DNA from: Planctomycetota bacterium
GTDB lineage: Bacteria > Planctomycetota > UBA1135 > UBA2386
DNA: 64,000 nucleotides
NCBI GenBank assembly: GCA_020849665.1
Contig: JADLFX010000031.1
Coordinates: 23,556 to 87,555, forward strand
Direction of reading: 5' to 3'
Shown here: piece by piece, positions 57,728 to 64,000 of the stretch
Layout of the letters: each line of letters begins with the position of its first letter
Numbering within the stretch: position 1 is the first letter of the stretch
The notes under the pieces: generated by a model
What the model saw: the letters and a program-made list of their open reading frames with translations, nothing else
Database searches by the model: none
Told to the model about the DNA's origin: nothing
Position numbers and translations under genes: made by a program

Positions 57728-58243
57728 ATGGGCAACATGCGCGATGCCTTCCGGAAGGCGAACCTCATCTCCGACAAGGACGCGCGGCGGCTGGCCCATC
57801 AGGAGCGCGTGGAGCGCACCGAAGTGGGTCGCGAGACGCTGGAGGCGCAGGCCCGCGCGCGCCAGGAGGAACTCCTGCAGCAGCGCGAGGCGGACAAGGA
57901 TCGGACCCGTCGTGCCCAGGAACAGCTCGAGCGCGAACGCCGGGAGGAAGCCGAGCGCGCCGCATGCGAGGACATCCTCGCGCGCGAGGTGCGCCGGCCC
58001 GCGACCGGAGCCACCACACGATTCTTCTTCGAGACCGAAGACGGCGAGATTCCGTGGCTCGAGGTGGGGGAGGCCGATCGGCGCCAGATCCAGAGCGGGA
58101 TGGTCTCGATCGTCCGCATGGCGCGTCCCGGGGTGCACGTCTATGGCCTGCTGACCACGGAGCTGGCCCGCCGCGTGGCCCTGGTTCTGCCCGGCCGTAT
58201 CGTGCATGCGCCGCGCGGAGTCGCGCGGCCGGCCCAGGGTTGA
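57728..58243 (+). CDS. DUF2058-like (YaiL-type) cytoplasmic protein
   Basis: 171 residues. Residues 4-28 (MRDAFRKANLISDKDARRLA) resemble the LLKAGLVTSKKA start of YaiL/DUF2058. A charged coiled coil follows (about 28-85, rich in RQEELLQQREADKDRTRRAQ), then a small beta domain (about 95-165, TRFFFETEDGEIPWLEVGEA and GRIVHAPRG). The architecture matches DUF2058, nucleoprotein-associated in E. coli, but identity is low. Function unknown. Confidence 0.65.
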   Translation: MGNMRDAFRKANLISDKDARRLAHQERVERTEVGRETLEAQARARQEELLQQREADKDRTRRAQEQLERERREEAERAACEDILAREVRRPATGATTRFFFETEDGEIPWLEVGEADRRQIQSGMVSIVRMARPGVHVYGLLTTELARRVALVLPGRIVHAPRGVARPAQG

Positions 58244-58600
58244 GCCGAAGCGTCCTCCTGCGCCACGGCGAAACGCCCGTTGCCAGGGAGGGATCTTCCC
58301 GGAGCGATTCTGCTGCAGCCGCCGAGGTTGCCTTCGCACTGGCGTGGGCTACTCTTCAGCCGATCCGGATGTGAGGAGCACGGAACCCTCCGTGATGCAC
58401 CTCACGTCGAAGGTCGCGAGGAGCCGGGCCCCCGGATCCTCGGGGCGCTTCCGCCAGGGTTCACCTGGTGCAGGTCGCTACCGATTCCTGCTCCCGTCCG
58501 CTTGTCCGAGCATGCGCGTGAGTTGTCCCTCGCGTCGGGCTTGCGGCCAAGAGCAGGTCATCTCTCTCCCCAACCGTTTGGCAAGAGGAACCTCCCTCCG
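58244..58600 (+). promoter_or_regulatory. Long structured leader of the secreted-protein gene at 58601
   Basis: 357 bases without a gene. TTGCCT (58328-58333), 16 bases, then TACTCT (58350-58355, within GCTACTCT) is a reasonable promoter; it would leave a leader of about 240 bases. Within it GAACCCT near 58383 pairs with AGGGTTC near 58456, enclosing GC-rich arms. AAGAGGAA before the ATG is the ribosome-binding site. The leader may control or stabilise an abundant mRNA. Confidence 0.45.
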
Positions 58601-59788
58601 ATGAAGTCTCCCGTCCTCGCCGTTACCGCGGCCCTCCTGGCGGCCTCGCTCTCCGCTCAGACCCCAGACAACAACCGGGTCGAGAAGAACAACAACCCCT
58701 GGCTGGTGATCTCGTCCAGCAAGCACCCGACCACCACCAACCCGTACATGTACCCGCCGCAGAACCACCCGGCGTACAGCTTCGGCGCCCCGGCGACTCC
58801 GGGCGTCCCGGCGGGCAGCAAGGTGTTCCGCTGGATCCCGAAGGAAGTGAACCAGCGCACCGAGGCGCGCGTGGTCTCCGGCTTCTACGCCGGCATGTCG
58901 CTGGCCGCCGCCACCCCCGGCGCGGTGCAGGGCTACTTCCCCGAGACGGCGATCGTCCTGCCCAAGGCTCGCTCCGGCAGCACCAGCCAGATCCCGGGCC
59001 AGGACCCCAACACGGCGGTTCCCGCGGTGTTCACGCTGGCCAAGCGCACGCTGACCTTCCCCGGCATCCGCACCGTCGCCAACGCCACGTTCACCCCGAG
59101 CGTGAGCGTGACGCAGCAGGACATGGTCATGACCCACAAGTACGAGGGTGGGGAGAATGACAACGTCCCGGCGACCCCGACCGTGAACTCGCAGGGCTAC
59201 TTCGGCAGCTGGCAGGACAACCTGAACCAGCCCCTGATCATCCCCGCCACCGATGGCAACATCGACGGCACGTCGGGCGTGATCAACTACAACACCGACC
59301 TGAACTTCTGCGGCTGGCGCTCCTACATGGAGGAAGAGGCCAACCTGAGCCAGCACTCCGACTGGGGCTTCCAGCGCTACCCCGGTCTGAGCCCGGTCCC
59401 GTCCGGCTACTCGGTCGGCACCTACAACTCCGACCTCGCCACGACCGCCGGCAGCTTCGGCTGGGACGTGAACGCGGGCACCAGCGAGGCTGGCAACAGC
59501 GTCGTGATGCTCATGAACGCCGGCCCCTTCTTCCCCGGCTCGTTCCCGATCCTCGGCGTGGACGTCAACCTCAACATCGCCGACCCGGCCCTCGGCCTCC
59601 TGGCCGCCGCCGGCTACGTCGGCACGCTGAACGCCCAGGGTCTCTTCGACGGCCCGGCTCTCAGCCTGAGCCCGCTCGGCGCCTCCGGCCTCGGCACGAC
59701 CATCGGCGTGCAGGGCTTCATCGTCGCCGCCTCGCTCACCAACCTGACCGAGAACACCCAGGCCAACTGGTTCAAGGTCGTGAAGTGA
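58601..59788 (+). CDS. Secreted protein of unknown function, paralogue of the one at 31349
   Basis: 395 residues with signal peptide MKSPVLAVTAALLAASLSAQ. The mature part is low in charge, rich in Asn, Thr, Pro, Gly and aromatic residues, mostly beta. Conserved with its paralogue: FRWIPKEVNQRTEARVVSG (about 70-88), MVMTHKYEGGEND, SDWGFQRYPGLSPVPSGYSV and GLLAAAGYVGTLNAQGLFDG. Codon use is strongly biased to C-ending codons (AAC, ATC, TAC, AAG) even compared with its neighbours, a sign of high expression. With a long leader and a 16-bp terminator hairpin it looks like a free-standing, abundant secreted or surface protein. Family not recognised. Confidence 0.85.
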   Translation: MKSPVLAVTAALLAASLSAQTPDNNRVEKNNNPWLVISSSKHPTTTNPYMYPPQNHPAYSFGAPATPGVPAGSKVFRWIPKEVNQRTEARVVSGFYAGMSLAAATPGAVQGYFPETAIVLPKARSGSTSQIPGQDPNTAVPAVFTLAKRTLTFPGIRTVANATFTPSVSVTQQDMVMTHKYEGGENDNVPATPTVNSQGYFGSWQDNLNQPLIIPATDGNIDGTSGVINYNTDLNFCGWRSYMEEEANLSQHSDWGFQRYPGLSPVPSGYSVGTYNSDLATTAGSFGWDVNAGTSEAGNSVVMLMNAGPFFPGSFPILGVDVNLNIADPALGLLAAAGYVGTLNAQGLFDGPALSLSPLGASGLGTTIGVQGFIVAASLTNLTENTQANWFKVVK

Positions 59789-59869
59789 GCGGGATCGGTG
59801 CGGCCTGAGCGGTGACGGAGCACCGTCCCGCGCAGGCCGGACCACCGCGGGCAGGGTTCCCCTTGCTCG

Positions 59870-59905
59870 GAGATCCCCTGGGTGCCTGCGCATCCAGGGG
59901 ATCTC
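59870..59905 (+). terminator. 16-bp terminator hairpin after the secreted-protein gene
   Basis: GAGATCCCCTGGGTGC (59870-59885) pairs along all 16 positions (one G-T) with GCATCCAGGGGATCTC (59890-59905) around the tetraloop CTGC. TCGTTTCTG follows. It is the clearest intrinsic-type terminator of the window, 81 bases past the stop. Confidence 0.8.
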
Positions 59906-60008
59906 TCGTTTCTGTCCATGGCCTCCGGGTGAGGGGCCGCCAGCCGCCGGGTGGTGGCGCTGGTTGGGACGAGGCTCGATCGCGGTCCGCTCCGGTGCGT
60001 CCTTCGGG

Positions 60009-60016
60009 GCTAGGAT
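60009..60016 (+). promoter_or_regulatory. Candidate -10 element GCTAGGAT
   Basis: GCTANNNT match ending 9 bases before the ATG at 60026, so the mRNA may be leaderless or nearly so. It follows the terminator at 59870-59905. Confidence 0.4.
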
Positions 60017-60025
60017 TCTCCACTC

Positions 60026-60640
60026 ATGCAGCGCAACGCATTCCTTGCCGTAGCCGTGTTGGGTGCCGTCGCGGGCGGCGCGGCCCTCTTCGCCTGGATC
60101 CGTGCCGATCGCGGCGAGGTCCCGGTACCCCCGGCTCCCGCCAGCCAGCCGGCCACCCGCCAGGCCGCGCTTCCGGCGCAGACGGCATCCCGCCCAGGTT
60201 CGGACCTCGAAGGGATGCCCGACGAGTTCTATCGCAAGTACCCGCCGCTCTCGAAGGTCGCGATCACCCTCCCGCGGGTGACGAGCGGCATCCGGATGCC
60301 GGACGGCTCGTACCTGCCGCTGTTGAACGGCGTGCCGCACGCTCCGCCGGTGAGCCGCGACCGGTTCCTCCCGCCACCCGGACGCATCGTCGCCAAGTAC
60401 ACCGACACCGAAGGGGACGAGTGGTGGATCCACGAGGATGGCTCGACGACGACGACGCGCTTCGTGGAGGCCACCTACCAGGACGGCAGCAAAGCGAAGG
60501 TCATCGTCACGGACCACGCGGCGGCGCTCCCCGATGCCATGGCGCGACCCGTGTCTCCGGACGAGGAGCGCAAGGCACTCGAGCGGATGACCCAGCAGCG
60601 CAAGCAGCAGACCAACTCCAATCCACCCCGGCAGCAGTGA
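60026..60640 (+). CDS. Membrane-anchored or secreted hypothetical protein
   Basis: 204 residues. Hydrophobic helix at 6-24 (FLAVAVLGAVAGGAALFAWI) without an evident cleavage site, then a Pro/Ala/Gln-rich spacer (30-58) and a small domain (about 60-165) with KYTDTEGDEWWIHEDGSTTT and the strand pair RFVEATYQDGSKAKVIVTDH. A Gln/Lys/Asn-rich tail ends it. No family recognised. It converges with pnp. Confidence 0.7.
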   Translation: MQRNAFLAVAVLGAVAGGAALFAWIRADRGEVPVPPAPASQPATRQAALPAQTASRPGSDLEGMPDEFYRKYPPLSKVAITLPRVTSGIRMPDGSYLPLLNGVPHAPPVSRDRFLPPPGRIVAKYTDTEGDEWWIHEDGSTTTTRFVEATYQDGSKAKVIVTDHAAALPDAMARPVSPDEERKALERMTQQRKQQTNSNPPRQQ

Positions 60641-60700
60641 GCGCCGGGCGGCGGGCGGCAAGCGGCAGGGAAGCACCTGCGCCGCCGCACTGCCTCCGGG

Positions 60701-62782
60701 TCAGAACTCGATCCGCGCCTCGTCCACGCCGAGCGCGGCCTTGCGCGACAGGCGCAGGCGACCGCGGTCATCCACGCCCAGGACCTTGACCACGACGGCG
60801 GCCCCCTCGCCCAGCCCCTCCGGGCCAGCGGCGCCGCGCTCGCCGATCTCCTCGGCCGGCACCAGCCCCTCGGTGACGGCGTTGATCTTGACGAAGATGC
60901 CGAACTCCTTCACCCCGGTGACCTCGCCGCGGTAGTAGCCGTTGCGACGCACCACGCCGGCGGCGCGCCGGACCGCGGCCAGTGCGTTCTTGGCCGAAGG
61001 TCCGTCGGCCGCGTAGACCAGCACGGTCCCGTCGTCCTCCACCGAGACGCGGGCGCCGGTGCTGGACTGGATGGCCTTGATGTTCGCGCCGCGCGGGCCG
61101 ACCAGGATGCCGATCGCCTCGGGCACGATGGCGAGCCGCTGCACGCGCGGCGCGTGCCGTGACATCTCCGGCGCCGGGCCGGCGAGCGCCTTCTTCATCT
61201 CCCCCAGGATGTGGAGCCGTCCGCGCCGCGCCTGGTCGAGGGCGAGCCGCAGCGTGTCCGCGCCCAGCCCGCCGACCTTGTTGTCCAGTTGCAGCGCGGT
61301 GACGCCCTCCTCGGTCCCGACCACCTTGAAGTCCATGTCGCCGAGGTGATCCTCGTCCCCGAGGATGTCGGAGAGGATCGCGGTGCGTTCGCCGTCGGTG
61401 ATGAGCCCCATGGCGATCCCCGCCACCGGCTTGCGGAGCGGCACCCCGGCGTTCCACAGCGCCAGGGTGGCTCCGCACACCGTGGCCATCGACGAGGAGC
61501 CGTTGCTCTCGGCGATCTCGGACTCGATCCGGATCGTGTAGGGAAACTCGGCGAACTCGGGGAGGACCCGCGCCAGGCCGCGCCGGGCCAGGAAGCCGTG
61601 GCCGATCTCGCGCCGGCCCGGGCCGCGCAGCGGGCGGATCTCGTTCACGCTGTAGGGTGGGAAGCCGTAGTGGAGGAAGAAGTGCTCCTGTCGCGACCCG
61701 TTCAGGTCCTCGATCTGGAGCGCGTCCTCCGTGGTCCCCAGGGTGGCCGTCACCAGCGCCTGGGTCTCGCCGCGCGTGAACACGGCCGATCCGTGGGCGC
61801 GCGGCAGCCACCCCACGTCGCACCAGATGGGACGGATGTCCTCGAGTCCGCGCCCATCGAGGCGGCGGCCCTGGTCCAGCACGCGCTGCCGCACCAGCCG
61901 GTGCTCCGCTTCGGCGAACGCCGCCGCGCCGCCCGGGCGCTCGGGTTCGGCGAGCGTCGCCAGCCACGCGTCCCGCACCGCGCGCACCGCCGCCCGCCGC
62001 TCGTTCTTGGCGACGGTCGACAGCGCCCGATCGAGGTCCGCGGTCAACGACTCCGGGAGGGCCGGCAGCGCCGCCGGCGCGGTCGCCGACTTGGGCCGGC
62101 CGCAGGCGGAGCGGAGCTCCTCGAACGCCCGCCCACAGCGCTGCAGGATCGTGCTGGCCTCGCTCAGGGTCTGGACGCAGGCGTCCTCGCCCGCCTCGCG
62201 GGCCTCGCCCTCCACCATCACCAGGCCCTGCGGACCGGCGCCGACCACGAAGTCGAGTTCGGCCTCGCTGCGCTGTCGCCGGCTCGGGAAGGGCAGCAGC
62301 GAGCCGCGCCAGGACACCAGCCGGATGCCCGCGGCTGGGCCATGGAACGGCACCGGACTCACGTGCAGGGCAGCACAGGCGGCGAGGATGGCGAGCGAGG
62401 TGAGGTCCGACTGCGGGTCGGCGGAGAGCACCGCCACCTGGATCTGCACCTCGCAGCGGTACTCCTCTGGGAAGAGCGAGCGGATGGTGCGGTCGATGAG
62501 CCGCGACACCAGGACCTCGTGGTCGGTGATGCGCGTCTCGCGCCGCCCGTACGCACCCGGAATGCGGCCCGCCGCGGCCATCTTCTCGCGGTACTCGACC
62601 GTGAGCGGGAAGAAGTCGGCCCCGGGCCTCGGGGCGTCCGCCGCCACGACCGTCGCGAGCACGACGTTGTCGCCGCAGCGTCCGACCACCGCCGCCGAAC
62701 AGAGGCGGGCGATCCGGCCGGTCTCGAAGGTGCACGTCGTTCCCGCGATCTGCAGGGTGACGGAATGCGGCTCCGGTTCCAT
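60701..62782 (-). CDS. pnp: Polyribonucleotide nucleotidyltransferase (PNPase)
   Basis: 693 residues, normal length. Two RNase PH domains: the first (about 1-215) starts SVTLQIAGTTCTFETGRIAR and has EYREKMAAAGRIPGAYGRRE; the second, catalytic one (about 310-540) has RRLDGRGLEDIRPI, FTRGETQALVTATLGT, FFLHYGFPPYSVNEI, phosphate-binding ESNGSSSMATVCGATLAL and metal-binding ILGDEDHLGDMDFKVVGT. KH (about 555-615, IGILVGPRGANIKAIQ) and S1 (about 620-690, YYRGEVTGVKEFGIFVKINA) domains complete it. It degrades RNA 3'-5' with phosphate and is usually in the degradosome. rpsO, its usual neighbour, is not adjacent. Confidence 0.96.
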   Translation of the reverse strand: MEPEPHSVTLQIAGTTCTFETGRIARLCSAAVVGRCGDNVVLATVVAADAPRPGADFFPLTVEYREKMAAAGRIPGAYGRRETRITDHEVLVSRLIDRTIRSLFPEEYRCEVQIQVAVLSADPQSDLTSLAILAACAALHVSPVPFHGPAAGIRLVSWRGSLLPFPSRRQRSEAELDFVVGAGPQGLVMVEGEAREAGEDACVQTLSEASTILQRCGRAFEELRSACGRPKSATAPAALPALPESLTADLDRALSTVAKNERRAAVRAVRDAWLATLAEPERPGGAAAFAEAEHRLVRQRVLDQGRRLDGRGLEDIRPIWCDVGWLPRAHGSAVFTRGETQALVTATLGTTEDALQIEDLNGSRQEHFFLHYGFPPYSVNEIRPLRGPGRREIGHGFLARRGLARVLPEFAEFPYTIRIESEIAESNGSSSMATVCGATLALWNAGVPLRKPVAGIAMGLITDGERTAILSDILGDEDHLGDMDFKVVGTEEGVTALQLDNKVGGLGADTLRLALDQARRGRLHILGEMKKALAGPAPEMSRHAPRVQRLAIVPEAIGILVGPRGANIKAIQSSTGARVSVEDDGTVLVYAADGPSAKNALAAVRRAAGVVRRNGYYRGEVTGVKEFGIFVKINAVTEGLVPAEEIGERGAAGPEGLGEGAAVVVKVLGVDDRGRLRLSRKAALGVDEARIEF

Positions 62783-62873
62783 GGCGCCAGCGTGCCGGCG
62801 CGCCGGTGCCGAGGGAAGGGGTGTGCTCCCCGCGGCAATGGGCGGACGCGCCCGTGCGGCGATCCAGGCCGGC

Positions 62874-63521
62874 CTACTGGAAGCAGGCCGGAGGGCGGCG
62901 GATCCGTCCGAGGTGCTGGGACAACTCGCGGAAGAGGCGCCGGCGCGCCCGCATGATGCGGATCGCGACCGTGCCGGTGGGGATCTCCAGGCGGTGGGCC
63001 GCCTCGTCGTAGGAAAGGCCCTGGCGCACGCAGAGGTCGAACACGGTCTGGTAGCGCTCCGGCAGATGCTCGACAGCACCCTGGAAGGCGGTCATGAACT
63101 CCCGCTCCTCGAGGTCACGGTTCACCCGCTCCTCGGGCAGCAGGTCGAGCGCATCGTTGCCCTGGTCGTCGTCGGTGTTCAGGCTGCTGATGGGACGGGG
63201 GCTGCGGCGGCGGGTGCGGAGGGCGGAGAGAGCCTGGTTGCGGGCCACTTCGAAGAGCCAGGCACGGAAGTTGGTCCCGGTGCGGTAGAGGTGGCTCTTG
63301 AGGAACACCTTCTCGAAGACCTCTTGCGTCACGTCCTGCGCGAGGTGGGCGTCCTTCAGGAGGCCGAAGACGAAGTGGTAGATGCGGCGCGCGTAGCGGT
63401 CCTGGAGCACCGTCAGGCCGGTCTGCGCCTTGCCAGTGGCGACCAGCACCATCAGGGCGTCGTCGCTGTGATTGGCGTGCTCCTGCGAGAGATGGCTGGA
63501 TCCGCTGCGCGCATCGAACAT
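62874..63521 (-). CDS. RNA polymerase sigma factor, ECF / sigma-70 family
   Basis: 215 residues. Region 2 (about 45-110): RYARRIYHFVFGLLKDAHLA, QDVTQEVFEKVFLKS, FRAWLFEVARNQALSALRTR. Region 4 (about 155-205): LPERYQTVFDLCVRQGLSYD then EAAHRLEIPTGTVAIRIMRA with its helix-turn-helix. The linker is long (about 112-150, SSLNTDDDQGNDALDLLPEE). No anti-sigma gene lies downstream within the window; the gene ends 91 bases before pnp on the same strand. ATG 63521 chosen; no good ribosome-binding site. It has a 350-base upstream gap with inverted repeats. Confidence 0.92.
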   Translation of the reverse strand: MFDARSGSSHLSQEHANHSDDALMVLVATGKAQTGLTVLQDRYARRIYHFVFGLLKDAHLAQDVTQEVFEKVFLKSHLYRTGTNFRAWLFEVARNQALSALRTRRRSPRPISSLNTDDDQGNDALDLLPEERVNRDLEEREFMTAFQGAVEHLPERYQTVFDLCVRQGLSYDEAAHRLEIPTGTVAIRIMRARRRLFRELSQHLGRIRRPPACFQ

Positions 63522-63875
63522 GTCACGCTTACGTCCAAGTGCCGTGCCAAACCCTCTCCTGCCGGTAGATTCCCACAAGAGTGGCTTCCCATGTCGCTTG
63601 GGAATGCGGACCAAGACAGTCCCCTTTCGTTGGTGCAACCTGTGGTTGGCACCCGCAGGGCAACGGTTGCACCTGCGTGCTCTCGAGGCGGCGCCACGCG
63701 CCGCACGAGGTGGAGAACCCTCGGCCGAATCCGGTCTTTCGCCCGGGGCGCGATTCGTGCCCGCTGCGTGCGCGGTCCCGGATCCTGGCCACCAAGATTT
63801 ATATGGGTGTGTCGGGAGCCGGGTCCGCCGCACCCCCCTGCGGGTGCCGCGCCCGGCCCTCGGCCTCGCACCTGC
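63522..63875. other. Upstream region of the ECF sigma gene
   Basis: 354 bases without a credible gene. It contains a 9-bp inverted repeat (63632-63673) and GTGGAGAACC (63710-63719), the same core as the arm of the inverted repeat at 5213-5280. No confident promoter; an ECF factor often drives its own gene from an unfamiliar promoter. Confidence 0.45.
63632..63673. repeat. 9-bp inverted repeat upstream of the ECF sigma gene
   Basis: GGTGCAACC (63632-63640) and GGTTGCACC (63665-63673) are exact reverse complements with 24 bases between. Inside, GTTG (63645-63648) can pair with CAAC (63661-63664). A third related copy, GGTTGGCACC, lies between at 63644-63653. It ends 111 bases before the ATG and could be an operator or a leader hairpin. 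Confidence 0.45.
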
Positions 63876-64000
63876 TCACATCGCCCGCACCGACTTCCAG
63901 CTCTGCTTCCCGTCGCGGCAGCTCGGGAAGATGCTCACCTCCCCGAAGTCCTGCCGCCATTGCACGCAGTCGGCCAGCGTCAGCGGCGCCTGCAGCAGCC
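63876..64000 (-). CDS. C-terminal end of an unknown protein (runs off right edge)
   Basis: The last 41 codons of a minus-strand gene, ending with TGA at 63878-63876. The visible tail, LLQAPLTLADCVQWRQDFGE then VSIFPSCRDGKQSWKSVRAM, has normal amino-acid balance with two cysteines and tryptophans, unlike the other two frames, so it reads as coding. No family recognised. It ends 355 bases before the ECF sigma start on the same strand. Confidence 0.6.
   Translation of the reverse strand, partial: LLQAPLTLADCVQWRQDFGEVSIFPSCRDGKQSWKSVRAM

Overview
The window is a very GC-rich bacterial chromosome segment (about 70% G+C by eye). It is densely packed with genes on both strands, and I found no tRNA, rRNA, CRISPR array, insertion sequence or phage gene. 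The best lineage clue is the small basic protein at 52844-53149, a family known as a signature of the PVC superphylum (Planctomycetes-Verrucomicrobia-Chlamydiae). With the many signal-peptide-bearing hypothetical proteins, secretin-like lipoproteins and ExbB/ExbD genes, I infer a member of Planctomycetota, not a named genus.

Layout, left to right. 1-179 is the start of a secreted Kelch protein. 651-2358 is a phosphate uptake pair (DUF47/PhoU-like regulator and Pit transporter). 2396-5085 (minus) is an exported D-aminoacylase-type amidohydrolase with an unknown exported partner. 5344-7883 holds two adjacent exported thioredoxin-fold proteins, each interrupted by an in-frame TGA exactly at the first position of the CxxC redox motif; both read as selenoproteins (UHWC and UPAC). 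7903-13708 (minus) is a complete MacAB-TolC-type efflux operon. 13836-20907 carries standalone coaB, ftsK, a motor-less FtsK paralogue and dnaB; bamA follows at 21050-23731. 24877-28150 is hutH-hutU (histidine catabolism). 28459-31146 is a three-gene unit: a CpsD/CapB-like ATPase, a coiled-coil protein and an actin resembling magnetosome MamK. 31349-32503 and 58601-59788 are paralogous secreted proteins of unknown function.

The centre, 33386-46588 (all minus strand), looks like one trans-envelope machine. In transcription order it has a secretin-like lipoprotein, two exported TPR-type proteins, an ExbB/TolQ channel subunit, two ExbD/TolR subunits, a chimeric lipoprotein that joins a secretin-type N-terminus to an ExbD-type periplasmic domain, and a second secretin-like lipoprotein. 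There is no TonB, Tol-Pal, pilin, assembly ATPase or other type II secretion gene beside it. A well-spaced promoter (TTGACC, 17 nt, TACCGT) lies in front of the cluster.

The right third carries a family 4 uracil-DNA glycosylase, a DUF481 outer-membrane protein, a TMTC-like membrane TPR protein, the PVC small basic protein, queE, a pseudo-metallopeptidase-like protein, a methyltransferase, a PilZ protein, a DUF2058-like protein, pnp, an ECF sigma factor and the C-terminal end of an unknown gene at the right edge.

A recurring GCTANNNT element sits upstream of many genes and is probably the local -10 promoter element. In three cases it lies only 6-9 nt before the start codon, which suggests leaderless mRNAs, including that of the first selenoprotein gene.
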